Part shown: piece after piece, positions 47,107 to 58,985 of the stretch
Position numbering within the stretch: the stretch's first letter is position 1
How the letters are laid out: each line of letters starts with the position of its first letter
Source of the DNA: Gordionus sp. m RMFG-2023
Taxonomy: Eukaryota; Nematomorpha; Gordioida; Chordodea; Parachordodidae
Reading direction: 5' to 3'
NCBI RefSeq assembly: GCF_954871325.1
Contig: NC_088778.1
Location: 33,492,730 to 33,556,729 of the forward strand
Length of the DNA: 64,000 nt
Made by a program: the position numbers and the translations under genes
The notes under the pieces: generated by a model
Database searches by the model: none
Told to the model about the DNA's origin: nothing
What the model saw: the letters and a program-made list of their open reading frames with translations, nothing else

Positions 47107-47462
47107 TACATATATTAATACCTAGACTGACGATGCATTCATTAAAAAGTGTACGTCAAAGAAAAGAAAAACAGCTGGGGACGCCATTTTGCTTACCTAT
47201 TATCATTATTAAAAAATTTTTCACCGCGAGGCCAATTTTATTCCCTATATCTGACGCATAACTTTATGAAAGAATTGCCTGATCATCGAGATAAATAGGG
47301 AAGCAAAGTTATCAATTTAAATGGTAGTTTTTATAACATGAGATCAATCACTAATATGGGATACCAAAATGGCGGATCCAGCTGATTTGCATTTCAACTA
47401 CGCGTTCAAAATGCATCATTATCAATGCACCCTTCATTCTAGGTATTATTTATATGTCATTG
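47107..47462. mobile_element. hAT-like MITE, family A, left tip replaced by poly-G
   Basis: TACATATATTAATACC, TAGACTGACGATGCATTCA, AACAGCTGGGGACGCCATTT; right half CAAAATGGCGGATCCAGCTG and end TTATATGTCATTG. The expected CAATGA tip on the left is missing and G17 is there instead. Confidence 0.8.
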
Positions 47463-48227
47463 TCTATCTCGATAATTGATATTTTGGGAAGTGTTGTTAA
47501 ACATCCCAATAAGGAGATTGCTCGATACATTTGCCAAATCTGGGAGTCTTAAATTTAATATATTTTGGCTAAAATCTCAATATGATACTTTTTTTAGAAA
47601 ATATCGACCCTTTTTTATCGATACTAATTTTTGGGGGGATAGTAGGAAAAAATTTCCAGTTACATTTTTTTATCTTCCTTCTTTTCCCGACTCACTTAAA
47701 ACAGCAACATATGGTCTTTTTACGAACGATGGGGGTGAGGGAAGGGTGGGCGAGGGGGTTAATTCCTCTATTTTCCTTGATTTTTTTATTTTGTTTCGAG
47801 GATAAATATTTTAAAAAATCAACTTTTACCGCCATTATTCGATGATATATAAAAAATTAACTCCTCATTTTATAAAAAAAAATAAATTAATTATCATATT
47901 CCAATACAATGATTATTTATTTTATTTTAAAAAAATTTTTTTACCATTAAATCATTTATTCCTAATTTCTGCGGAAATAATTTTAATTGGGCATAATTGT
48001 ATTTGTTCCCTTTTTACACCCTTGGGTGAACAAATGGCATCGATTAAAAATTTCCCTAAGAGTTCATTTATAAAAAAAAATGGAACATTCCCGAAAATCT
48101 GACGCAAAAAAAATGGTTCTATTTATAAACGTGTTTTTTATCATAAATTTTTTTTTATCGTAAAATTTATCGGAAAAAATTGAAAAAAAGGTGGCGAAAA
48201 TTCGCGATTTTCGTCTTTATTCGCGTT
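47463..48227. other. spacer; short ORFs not supported
   Basis: ORFs of 86-109 codons occur here (47476-48102) but overlap each other in different frames. They are Phe/Ile/Lys-rich and show no motif, start context or splice support. Confidence 0.35.
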
Positions 48228-48242
48228 GGGGGGGGGGGGGGG
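48228..48242. repeat. poly-G run, 15 G
   Basis: Fifteen G after TCGCGTT, followed by AGTTGGGAAAGGGTGGTGGG, a strongly G-rich strand segment. Confidence 0.85.
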
Positions 48243-48505
48243 AGTTGGGAAAGGGTGGTGGGGGTGTTGTGGACTTATAAATTTTGACTAATCCTTTAGA
48301 TTAAAGAGGTGTCCAATAAGAAATATTATAACATATCTCACTTTCGTACTTCTGTCCCTTCTTCCCATTCTTTCCAAGACCATATTGAATTTTTCTTTTA
48401 GCATTCTCGACTTTCACCCATTCTCTGTTCTATATTCCTTCCATTTTTCTTTACATGGAGAGATACATGTTTACCGACCCAGACTATTATTAAAGATTAG
48501 AAGTA

Positions 48506-48736
48506 TAGTGTTGTTAAACGGCTCCATTAGAGCAGATTTTATTAAAAAGGGCTAACTCCATATTTTAGCCAGGAAAAAATATTGTTTAAGCCTCGTGATT
48601 TCGGATAATATATGTCCAGATCCTTCGTTCCTTCTAAGAACAAAATCTTCAGGGTTGCGTAAACAATCTGGATAAAATATTGAATTAGCGGTTTTTTAAA
48701 AATATCGCCTCAAAACGGAGTTATTCAGCAACACTA
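48506..48736. mobile_element. hAT-like MITE, family B, with near 8-bp target duplication
   Basis: It runs from TAGTGTTGTTAAACGGC to TTATTCAGCAACACTA. ATTAGAAG (48496-48503, two bases left of the tip) and ATTAGAGG (48737-48744) match at 7 of 8 positions. The interior is typical of family B. Confidence 0.78.
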
Positions 48737-49008
48737 ATTAGAGGCCTCGTTGTGCCGCCTTTTCTTAAAAAAATTTTAAACAAAAATTAGAGTCATTTTT
48801 TCCCCCTTTAGATACCAAAACAGTAAAAACAATAATTATGATAAGTTTCGCATTCGTGGTACATATTGAACGCGCAAATGATATTTCACCGAAAGGTAGC
48901 ACAACAAAATTTTAAATGATTGTATACCAGGGATGTGAATTCTAACCAAGTGTTCAGGAAACTAATAAATTGTTTGGTTGGGCATTTTGAAACCACAGAA
49001 CCAAACAG

Positions 49009-49110
49009 AGACCTTCAGAAAGTCTCACTCAACCCGGGGGTTAAAATGGACCTGGGGCAGGTTCGGACCCCTCTTAGGAAATCGGTTTCGATCAAGTTCC
49101 TGTTATCAAA
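49009..49110. mobile_element. GC-rich family D-like fragment
   Basis: CAGAGACCTTCAGAAAGTC on the left, then CAACCCGGGGGTT and GACCTGGGGCAGGTTCGG. The right end was not found. Antiparallel ORFs here are not called. Confidence 0.45.
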
Positions 49111-49303
49111 ATTTCCGTCAATGAAATTTAAAATTCTTGAACTCGGGTTCGAGTTCACATCCCAAAAATTCGAAAAATGAGTTCGGTAAAAAATCGACCC
49201 GAAATAAAATCCCGAAATGAAAAGAAAAAATGCTTCAGGAATATTCTCTTCTCTTCTTTTCTTTCTTTTCAAATGAATCTAATTTTACCGGAAATGTAAT
49301 CCA

Positions 49304-50600
49304 CTATTGAAATTTCAGAACAATTTTCCCGCTAACTTTTGACATTAGTTTGATCTTTATGATTTTAAAAAAAATTTTTGAGCCCCCTAAATTTCTGTCT
49401 TCAATCTTTATCTTTATTAGCGCGCTGGTCCTAGACCCGCCCCCGCAAAGGTTGGCGTATACGCGAATTATATGAAGGCCCTTCTCCATATAATTTTGCC
49501 GATTATTTTTTTCCTCGAGGATTCCCAACAAACCTTGTAGTAACCCCTCAGATACGAAGTTTTATTTAAAGGTGGAACTACACTAAGTTTATAGCAATGA
49601 AAGAAGTAGAATATAAGAATGCGAAAAAGGTACAAAACTTATTCAAAAAAAATGGACATATAAAGTAACGGCAGCATATGAATTTTCATTTTTGAGGAGA
49701 TGGGGAGCAAGAGGGGGGGATTGATATATATTATAATAAATATGTAAATGTTTCAATTTTATAAACCCACAAAATCACACAACAAAAAAAAGATAAAAAT
49801 ATTTATAAATAGCTTTACAATTTACCTCTTGGGGTTTAATCAGTAAAATAAAAATAGGTCCAATCTTAATTTCTAAGTTTTTTTAGAAATCGTGGAATAA
49901 TCTTTTCAAAATTTGCTAAAGAATACAAAAAATATTTATTATTTACACATATATAGTGTATACATATTAAAATTAAATTAACCGGAAGAAAAAGAAAATG
50001 GGAACTATTTTTATCTATCTATAACTGATAAAATTAATTTGTAGAGAATGAGGATTGGATTGGGATATGCTGATTGGAATCAAATTAAGATTTTTTTTTT
50101 TTCAAATATAAAAAATTTATATATATATAAAATGAGACACATTTAATAAAATGAAGTTATTTGGTTTAAGTTAATATAATTTAGGTGTTAGTTTTTAAAA
50201 AAAAAAATTTTAGAAAAGTATCTAGTTACAATTTAGGAGTAACTTTTGAAAAGTAGCTAGTTACCGTTACAAATTTGTATCGTTAGAAAAGATAACTAGT
50301 TTACAATTTTTCTCGGAAGGTTAATAATTATAGTTTTTTTTTGCACGAAATTAATACAGTAGGCATTTATTTTTATTTTTTATAAGATTATTAATACATT
50401 ATGTTTTTTTAAATAGCTGCCGAATTCGTTTTCGTTCCGAACTACTAAAATTTTTTTTGCCCCGGCCCTAATTAACCCCCGTTCCATCTAAACTGATTAT
50501 TTTAAATATAAAATTTGATATATTTAATTTAATTTTTCCTAGTGGCATAAGAAAAAAATAATAATTTTTAAGAGGAGACTTATCTCGCAAATTAAATTAT
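49304..50600. other. spacer; GTTAC-rich part at 50220-50330
   Basis: No gene recognised. 50220-50330 repeats CTAGTTAC and GTTACCGTTAC words like those at 1207-1285. Confidence 0.35.
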
Positions 50601-50615
50601 TATACAAGACACAAC

Positions 50616-50927
50616 CAATGACATATAAAAATATCTAGACTGACGATACATTCATTTAAAAGGTGCACACCAATGAAAACAGCTGGGAACGCCATTTTTG
50701 GTTGCCCATATCGTTATTAAAATCTGACTACTTTATTAAAGAATTGTCTGGATCATCGATGATAATAAGGAAGCAAAGTTATCAATTTAATTAGTAGTTT
50801 TAAAACCTGAGAATAATGAATTATATGGGCCACCAAAATGGCGGGTCCAGCTGATTCGCTTTCAACGGCGCTTTCAAATACATCATTATGAATGCATCGT
50901 CAGTCTAGGTATTATGACATGTCATTG
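50616..50927. mobile_element. hAT-like MITE, family A, with 8-bp target duplication
   Basis: It begins CAATGACATATAAAAATATC and ends ATTATGACATGTCATTG. Flanks GACACAAC (50608-50615) and GACACAAA (50928-50935) match at 7 of 8 positions. At 312 bp with both ends intact, it is the best single reference copy together with 32063-32392. Confidence 0.9.
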
Positions 50928-51414
50928 GACACAAAACCTTAACGCGCCATAAAATAATTTTCTTTCTTTCTTTCTTTTGTAAAATCATTTAAAGTTATAT
51001 TTTATTTTATTTTTTTTTGCCAAAAAAAAATTCACATTTTAAAATTAAGAAAAAATATTGTTTAAGAAAAGAAGAAAAAATTTAGCAAAGAGTGAAAAAG
51101 AAAAGGAAAAGAAAAAGAGGCAGTGAATATAAATTAATAATAAATAAATAAATAAAATATATAAACTTTATAAAAAAAAATTAAAATTTTAAATGATTTA
51201 TTTAAAGTATAATGTCCCAAATATGCCATTAATTTTTTATGCAAATTATTATATATTTTTCTATTTTAACACCAATTTTAAAGAAAGAACTCATCTAATA
51301 AAAATATAATTAAAATTCATAAATCAATAAAAAGGAATGAATGTGAAAAATAGAAATTGATTGGGTTCTTAGTTTAAAATAGTTTCAAAAAAATAATCAA
51401 TATTTTAATTTTTG

Positions 51415-51553
51415 CCATGAATCCGGTCCGGCCCGAAATTTTTTATAAAACCGGCCCGGCCCGAATACATTTTAAAATGTATAGGAAATTAAAACTCTTT
51501 TTAAAAATATTTATAATTTTATTCAAAATAAAAGACATTTTACAGATCTCTAA
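51415..51553. mobile_element. GC-rich family D-like element
   Basis: GGTCCGGCCCGAAAT, CCGGCCCGGCCCGAATAC, AT-rich middle, then TTTTACAGATCTCTAA. The right end matches TAGAGATCTG at 33755. Confidence 0.5.
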
Positions 51554-51921
51554 TTGTAAGCCCATAAATATATTGGAGGATAAATGATCCCGTTTTTACC
51601 AATCGCATTCCCTAAGAATAGAATAGAATCATTTCCCGACAATAGGTCTCTGTAGGGAAAATAGATTTATTCGTATTCCGATTTCGTTATCAATTTCGAT
51701 TTCTAAATTTTACCCAATAATAAAGTGGAAAAATTTACGAAAAATTTTATTAAATGTATATTTTATATAGATATAACTCATAAATTATTCCATCATTTTA
51801 TTTTAAGAGACGTATTGGTCACGTACAAGATATTCCTTTTTTTTGTAAATAACACGAATCCACAACTCAATATATTTTTTTTTATCCCCATAGGGATGGA
51901 ATTAGAAATAATTATTAAAAA

Positions 51922-52311
51922 AAGAGAAGAGAAGAGAAGAGAAGAGAAGAGAAGAGGAAGAAGAAGAGAAGAGAAGAAGAGAAGAGAAGAGAAGAGAAGA
52001 AGAAGAGAAGAGAAGAGAAGAGAAGAGAAGAGAAGAAGAAGAAGAGAAGAGAAGAGAAGAGAGAAGAGAAGAGAAGAGAAGAGAAGAGAAGAGAAGAAGA
52101 GAAGAGAAGAGAAGAGAAGAAGAAGAGAAGAGAAGAGAAGAGAAGAAGAAGAGAAGAAGAAGAGAAGAAGAGAAGAGAAGAGAAGAAGAAGAGAAGAAGA
52201 AGAAGAAGAAGAAGAAGAAGAAGAAGAAGAAGAGAAGAGAAGAAGAAGAGAAGAGAAGAAGAAGAAGAAGAGAAGAGAAGAGAAGAAGAAGAGAAGAGAA
52301 GAGAAGAGAGA
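51922..52311. repeat. (GAAGA)n/(GAA)n microsatellite
   Basis: About 390 bp of GAGAAGA and AGAAGA units on the + strand. The Arg/Glu-rich ORF is an artefact. Confidence 0.97.
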
Positions 52312-53550
52312 TTTTTTTTTATGAATTACAGGAAAAACTGTTTTATCAATAATTTTAATTTATTTATTTATTTCTAATGAAACGGCTAGACCCTTTACTC
52401 GTTACAATTTTATCAATAATTTATAATAAATTCTTTCAAAGTTATTTATAATTGACAAATTTTTGGTTGAAAGAAGAAAAAAAAATACGTTAGATTCCAC
52501 GTTCTTTTACACGAATTTCTAACAGATAGTTTTCCTGGACAAAAATATTTTTCCGGAAAAAACTAATTTTAGAGAATTTATTAAATGCCCAAAATATGGA
52601 TAATTTTAATCATTTCTCCATTTTCTTTCTAGAACATTCTATTGGAGAAACTTTTGGGCGTCTTTTGGTCCTAAGTACTTTTCCCAGGGATACGTGGTGA
52701 AACATTGTGAGCGTTTTTAACTAACTGTCCAACTACGAAGGAACGCTAATTCAAGCATTTTTCTTTTTTACAAAAAAAAATTCTTTATAAATAGTCCACT
52801 TACGGATATAAAGTTATATTTAAAAAAAAAAAAATTATTTAGGAAGGGGCATTATGGGATGGGTCAATATGATTTTTTATTTTTTTATTTTATTTTTTAA
52901 AAACTATAAACCCAACCTTAGTTTAACTTCTTCTATTTTTTTAGACCTGACAGAGTCTCGCCCGACTTTTTCAAAATTTTTCAACTCGCTCCTCCCCCTC
53001 CTATTGGTTCCACCTGCATGACTGTTGCGCCAAAAAAGAGAGAGTCACTATCTCACTAACACTCTGTTTTCCGTCAAGCTCTCAAAACCTGGCTAATTTT
53101 TTGGCATCAAAACGTTTGACTTATAAAAACGAAATTATATTAATAATTTGTGTTTTTTAAAAAACAATTATTATATCAACATTATACAAAATAAACCATT
53201 TCAATTGATTTAAACTCATTGGTCCGTGTTATAACTATGGTGATTTATATTTTTTTTTGGCCAGAATATAGGATTCTGAAAGATTTTTTTTTTTAGGATA
53301 CGAAATATTCTTTTTATTTTTTTTTTAACTTTATTAATTATAGATTTTATGTTTTTGAAATTGTGCCAAATAAAAATCGTATATTTTTGACTGAAATTTT
53401 TTTTGCGAAAAAAAAAACTAAATTTTAATTTTAACGAAAAAAAGTTTACAATAGGGAAAGAAATGTATAATCTAAAATTTATATACGATACACTTGTATG
53501 AGGAATAAAGTATTGTTCCCATGATCGTTATTATAAATAATTATCGTTAA
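52312..53550. other. spacer with no recognised gene
   Basis: AT-rich with long A and T runs. No gene and no definable repeat. Confidence 0.4.
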
Positions 53551-53741
53551 TATGGTTATTGTAAAAAAATTACATTTGAAAAAGAACTTTAAAAAAACGA
53601 CAAAACTTATAGTAAATTTATTTAAAAAAAAAAATAATAATTAGTGTATGGTTATTGTAAAAATTAAAAATTAAATTTGAAATATAACTTTAAAAAAACC
53701 ACAAAACTTATAGTATATTTATAAAAAAAAAAAATTAGATA
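53551..53741. repeat. direct duplication, unit about 96 bp
   Basis: TATGGTTATTGTAAAAA through ACAAAACTTATAGTA and an A run, then TAAGTGTA-like sequence, occurs at 53551-53646 and again at 53647-53741 with moderate divergence. Confidence 0.75.
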
Positions 53742-53833
53742 AGTGTATAATGTAGGAGTGCGTGTACCTCATCAAAGAATCGCGGTAGACTTCTGACTGA
53801 TTTATATGAGGGGACCAAAGCATTTCTGTGCTA

Positions 53834-53870
53834 CGGTCTATATGCGCATAGATATAGTGGATATAGACCG
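53834..53870. repeat. hairpin-capable inverted repeat
   Basis: Arms CGGTCTATAT (53834-53843) and ATATAGACCG (53861-53870) pair perfectly around a 17-nt loop. It lies in a 190-bp stretch of intermediate GC. Role unknown. Confidence 0.7.
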
Positions 53871-54431
53871 GGGCATGATTTAGACCAAACATTCACTATT
53901 GAAATAAAATACCGATCTAATCGACAAATGTAAAGAAGTCAAAAACTCCCGAGCAAAAAGACACTGAACCAAACCCATGTTTTGGGGAATTTTTTTTGCA
54001 ATGCTTAGAAACTTTTGAATCTCTGATAGCGTTCCCAAAATTGGTGCCCAAGACGCCTTATAAATATTTTTGCTTGCCTTTATTTTTTAGCTCTTTATTG
54101 GCACTCCTAAAATTTCTGCTTCGAGAAGCCCAGATTTTCTCTTTTGGCGAGCCTATATTTCGTTCGTCGTTCTTTTGCTCATTACTCAATAACAATGGTC
54201 CCAGGAAAGACTCAGTTTATTGGCCTCTGATTGATATCGGTAGACGATATTGGTAATGAAAATAAACGCGATGGTGATATAAATTGATCTATTTTATTTT
54301 AAAAAATTATGCGATGCTTTATCTAAACTATGCCCTTCCCTTAACTCCCCAAAATTAGCCATGAAATTTTCTGGCATAATTAGTAATTTAACACAAAATA
54401 GTTATACTAATGTTATATTTGAACACCTTGG
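53871..54431. other. spacer with an unsupported ORF
   Basis: The ORF at 53996-54256 (86 codons, + strand) has more balanced base use than its surroundings but no recognisable motif. It could be part of an old transposon. Confidence 0.3.
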
Positions 54432-54650
54432 TAGTGTTGTTTAAAACGGCTCGTTTTGAGCCGATTTTTAAAAACGGCTAACTCGATATTTTAGCCAGAG
54501 AAATATTGCCTGATGCCTCAATATTTCGCTAATCGATGTCCAAACCTTTATTCCTTCTGCAAACAAAATCTTCGGGTTTGCGTAATATTTATTCTAGACG
54601 AAATATAGATAGACGTTTTTCAAAAACCGGCTCAAATCGTGCCGTATCCG
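54432..54650. mobile_element. hAT-like MITE, family B
   Basis: TAGTGTTGTTTAAAACGGC, TCGTTTTGAGCCG, AAAAACGGCTAACTCGATAT and, on the right, AACCGGCTCAAATCGTGCCG. The right tip is eroded. Confidence 0.75.
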
Positions 54651-54686
54651 ATAACAAAAATTGTTAAATTCGGCCGGTATTTTATT

Positions 54687-54835
54687 CAGAGACCTGCAGA
54701 GGTACCTTTTGTATGTTCCGGACCGGATTTAAAAATAAACTTTTTCCGGCCCGACCCGGCCCGGCCGGGTTTTTAAAAAAAAAAATATTCAGGTCTATCC
54801 CGTATTTTTTTTAGGGCCGGGCCTGTAGCTCTCTG
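54687..54835. mobile_element. GC-rich hAT-like MITE, family D, perfect 8-bp target duplication
   Basis: It begins CAGAGACCTGCAGAGGTACC and ends GGGCCTGTAGCTCTCTG. ATTTTATT flanks both sides (54679-54686, 54836-54843). The body is CCGGCCC-rich with an A run in the middle. CAGAG fits the hAT YARNG rule. It is the reference for the GC-rich islands at 33755, 36365, 41558, 44690, 45847, 49009 and 51415. Confidence 0.88.
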
Positions 54836-54843
54836 ATTTTATT

Positions 54844-55387
54844 GATCTATGGAAGATAGATAAATTGACATAAATTACGAACGGCTTATATTTATTAAGT
54901 TCCATGCTTTTTTTCGTTATTCGCAGTCAATAAAGTAAATATTAACTCATTAGTATGACATAACATTACTGAATTTCTGTTTTTGCTAAAAAAAATGTAA
55001 TAATTAATTATAATCTAAAAAAAACATTTAATTTTTTTAAAAATATTAATAATTATAATTATTTTTGCGGATTTTAATTATGAATATTTTATCAATATAA
55101 TCTATAAATGATAATATATCAGTTTTTTGAGTCACAAAAATTTATAAATAATATTAATTAATTATTTTTAAGACGCAAAACAAACTGTAATTTATTAGCA
55201 TAAGACCTGAATAATCATTTCTCGTTACATTCGTCAGAATAGGAAAATAATTAGAGAAAAATAAACATGTAATAATATTTAAGTTATAATTTTTAAGTAA
55301 GTTTTTTAATTAATAATCTCTAAAAAAATAAAATAATTGTTATAATGATTTAAACATTATTTTTTAACATTCAATCTCAGTTGGACT
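54844..55387. other. spacer with no recognised gene
   Basis: Very AT-rich; nothing definable. Confidence 0.4.
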
Positions 55388-55611
55388 TATAGTTCGGTAA
55401 TTACTATATTTTTCTTAACCGTAGTTTAGCCGATATTTAGCCGGCTAAAAAATTGGCTAAACCACGGTTTTTTAGCCATAAACTATCACTTTAAACCTCG
55501 AGATTTGCCCAAATTTGAAAGAAGCTAATATAAATTAAAGCGCCTTACAATTTCTCCGGCAGATCCCTGAAGATTGTGCAGAATTTAGCATTTAGCGATT
55601 GCCCAACTATA
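55388..55611. mobile_element. MITE with TATAGTT ends
   Basis: Left TATAGTTCGGTAATTACTA and right TAGCGATTGCCCAACTATA are imperfect inverted repeats (about 14 of 19 positions). The interior has GCCGATATTTAGCCGGCTAA and a central palindromic part. No second copy was seen in the window. Confidence 0.6.
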
Positions 55612-56784
55612 ATTAGGACGCAAAATTTGTATCAATAAGTTTACATTTCATTTTGGTTCACGTTCAAAATAGCTAAAAAGAAAATGGGCTAAGAAATTTG
55701 TGAATCTCGTTTATATCTTCCTAGAAAATTTAATATTGAAAATAATATTAATAGATGCGAAAAAAGTAAAATTTCTGAATTGAGATTTTTTTTAAAAAAA
55801 TTTGCTAAAATAGTGGAAATATCACTTAAGTTTCCAATGGGAATTTTTAAGATATTCCTCCATTTTTAGCCATTTTTATATTCTAGAACTTATTTTAGAT
55901 ACAAGTGTTTACTTCCCTAACATCATTCCCTTTAAAAAAATTTCTAGGAACATATAAGGGAAATTCCAAATGTTTTAGCGAATTTTGTTTTTTCCTAGAT
56001 TTAGAATCTATCCTTCTGATTGGTTCCCATTTGATAGCATGTATAACATAGTATAAGGTTCAATAAGCGATTTGTTAATTATAAAGACTAAATTATAACC
56101 ATAATTGGAAAATAAATTATTATATTATCTAATATTATAAAAAAAGTGTGTATTCTCTTAACGTAATTAGAAAGATCTTCCATGGCCGGGGTTTTAACCG
56201 GCCCGCGTTTAGGTTACCCCTCCCATCCTCCCCTCAAGAGTTTTTATTAAATTATTCTATCATTGCAATGTAAAATATAAAATTTATATGGTAGGATGGA
56301 GTTACTATTTTTTTAATCAAGATACGTATCTTGTATCTCTACCAATTTCATAACTGAATCATTTTATATTTTTGTCTTTCAGGGGAGATGGGCGGCATCA
56401 TTAGTTTTCTAAAGGGCTCTAGTTAAATTTTTAAAAATTTTAGATGAACGAAACAAAACTTATATCCTAACTGAAATTGTCATTCAGATTATTTTATATC
56501 TAAATTCCCCCCCCTCTCTCTTTCTTTCAAATAATCTTAGAATACATTTTGCCAAGTTAATTATCAATTTTCTAAGTTTTGTTTGGACAATTTATATAAT
56601 ATAAGATCAAAATGAAAATATTACAAAACACAATAAAAATTTTAACTATGTAATTAGAGATATATTTCATAATTGAAGTTTCCAGAAAGGAACCATGATT
56701 ATGTCTAGAAATTTCAATTTTTATGGCGCATATATAAAAATTCTCTGGACTTATAAAAAGCCGTATTTTATTAGAGGGCCATTA
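55612..56784. other. spacer with no recognised gene
   Basis: AT-rich sequence. C runs are present at 56505-56515. No coding support. Confidence 0.4.
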
Positions 56785-57086
56785 GAGAAGAGAAGAGAAG
56801 AAGAAGAGAAGAGAAGAGAAGAGAAGAGAAGAGAAGAGAAGAGAAGAGAAGAGAAGAGAAGAGAAGAGAAGAGAAGAGAAGAGAGAGAAGAGAAGAGAAG
56901 AGAAGAGAAGAGAAGAGAAGAGAAGAGAAGAGAAGAGAAGAGAAGAGAAGAGAGAGAAGAGAAGAGAAGAGAAGAGAAGAGAGAAGAGAAGAGAAGAGAA
57001 GAGAAGAGAAGAGAAGAGAGAGAAGAGAAGAGAAGAGAAGAGAAGAGAAGAGAAGAGAAGAGAAGAGAAGAGAAGAGAAGAGAAGA
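56785..57086. repeat. (GAAGA)n microsatellite
   Basis: About 300 bp of AGAAG/GAGAAGA units, with GAGAGAA interruptions roughly every 50-60 bp, indicating higher-order duplication. ORFs on both strands are artefacts. Confidence 0.97.
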
Positions 57087-58183
57087 TTGTAAATTTGTTG
57101 GCTCCAGATGGTTTCGGAATGTGGGCGGCTGTCAAACTTAGACTTATTTCAAGAAAAAAAAACTCTTTGCCTGTCGAATGCATAATTTTTTTTATTGATT
57201 TTTTAATTATACTTTTTTCCTTTCTTCTTTTTAACTTCTTTCACTAAAATTCAACATTTTTTTTTCGTGGAATAATTATGATAATTGTATATTTTTTTTT
57301 GAACTTCTAACAAATGTTTTGTCATTTTTTTATCTTTATTTTATTTTTTGAAAAATGAATTTTAAAAAAAACCTTTTATATTTTTTAAATTTCATTAACT
57401 TAATTTTACCTTGGACACCGTCCAAAAATTGTGATCAAATAGCCTTTCGATAAAATATTTTGGCAAAGTGAGTATACCTATTTAAGCCGGTTATTATATA
57501 ATATATATATATATTTCTTAAAATAATTATATGGTTAAGTGAATTGCTAATTACCCTTGTTATTATTATTATTATTTATTTTTTTTAACTTTTCCCTTAG
57601 TTCTATAGAAGGAGTTGTAAACATATTTTTCTTGGAAGTAACCTCATCAAACGAGGTCATTAGAGTCAAAAAGAATCGTAATCGTAGATAGTGGCTCAAA
57701 TAGCTACCCACCTTGCCAGAAAAACATATGGACCATTATCTAAAGCCCAGAGATTCTAGAGATTATACCTCAATTTTTTTTTTTTTAAAGTATTGATTCA
57801 CACTCTTACTCCATATCTTTTATGGATTCGGACAAGTTAAGGAAAAGGTGAAATGTCTAATTTATGTAAGTTTTGATTGTCACCGCGAACTTCGCTTTCA
57901 ATAAAATGATGATTTGGGTTTGAACTCCCAAATAATTGCGTCTCCGTACAGGTCTATGAGGTCTGCATGTTAAACAAAATTTATAGATAAATGGGATGTA
58001 GGGCCGGTAAAATATTTTAAAAAAGTATTATAAATGGGTAAGCACGCGGATTTAGAAAATAATTTAAAACAACGAGTGGGAGGGCCTTTTTTGCTAAAAA
58101 GTCGCCCATTGCAGACCTCTGCTATGAATACCCGGGGGGCCACTAGACTTTTCGGTTTAGTTTGTTGAGGCTCTTGGGAGCCC
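57087..58183. other. spacer; GC-richer island at about 58000-58180
   Basis: TAGGGCCGGTAAAATA, GTGGGAGGGCC, CATTGCAGACCTCTGC and CCCGGGGGGCC suggest an eroded GC-rich (family D-like) repeat. The - strand ORF through it (57970-58185) is not supported. Confidence 0.4.
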
Positions 58184-58352
58184 AAAATCTAGAATTTAAT
58201 AAACAAAATCTAGAATTTAATAAACAAAATCTAGAATTTAATAAATAAAATCTAGAATTTAATTATAAAAATCTAGAATTTAGTAACAAAATCTAGAATT
58301 TAATAAACAAAATCTAGAATTTAGTAACAAAATCTAGAATTTAATAACAAAA
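58184..58352. repeat. 20-21 bp minisatellite, 8 units
   Basis: Eight consecutive units of AAAATCTAGAATTTAATAAAC and shorter variants (AAAATCTAGAATTTAGTAAC). Each contains TCTAGA. Confidence 0.95.
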
Positions 58353-58359
58353 TCAATGC

Positions 58360-58807
58360 TTCCTTTTTTTTTTAAATTTTTTGCTTAGAGATTTGTCATT
58401 TTGAAAAGAAAAATTTTAGTTAGAGTCCCAAGAATTTGAACCAGATATGAACTCCCTCAACCAATCCTTATGGATGCCCATGTGCAACACTTAAAATACT
58501 CCTGCAATTTAAAAAAAAAAAAAATTTTTTTTTGAGGGATGTTACGGATTCTTTATTGATTGTAATGTACATAAGTTATACGCATCGTTTCAGCTGGGTT
58601 AATCATTTAACCAAACAGGAAATGGAATAATCTATTAGGGTAAAGATAGGAATGAGTTTCCGTGGCTTAAAAATCTCTAAAGTTATATGCTTAATTCATT
58701 TAACTCTTTGTTTTAAAAAAATTCCAATGAATAGTATAAAAGGATAAATTTATTTTATAGTTAGATGCTTTCGGCATTGGAAGATAAACTATCACACATT
58801 TATAATA
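58360..58807. other. spacer with no recognised gene
   Basis: AT-rich. A B-box-like GGTTCAAATTC on the reverse strand near 58435 has no tRNA context. Confidence 0.4.
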
Positions 58808-58815
58808 TCATGTAG

Positions 58816-58977
58816 CAGAGTTGTTAAAAGATACTTTTTAAATGGATCTAGATACAGATACATCGTCTAAAATAATATCTAGATACCGATATTTTATTCA
58901 AAAATCTATCTAGATACAGATACAGATATCACATTTTTATATCTAGATACTTGTATCTAGATCCTTTAACAACTCTG
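58816..58977. mobile_element. hAT-like MITE, family C, with 8-bp target duplication
   Basis: It begins CAGAGTTGTTAAAAGATAC and ends GATCCTTTAACAACTCTG. Flanks TCATGTAG (58808-58815) and TCATTTAG (58978-58985) match at 7 of 8 positions. The interior is built from CTAGATACAGATA words. CAGAG fits the hAT YARNG rule. Confidence 0.9.
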
Positions 58978-58985
58978 TCATTTAG

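Noticed and set aside
51725-57183. Arg/Glu-rich ORFs over GAAGA arrays
   Set aside because: Low-complexity arrays. Frames stay open only because the repeat has no stop codons.
57900-57960. tRNA-like T arm (GGGAGTTCAAACCC on the reverse strand)
   Set aside because: No A box at tRNA spacing and no cloverleaf.
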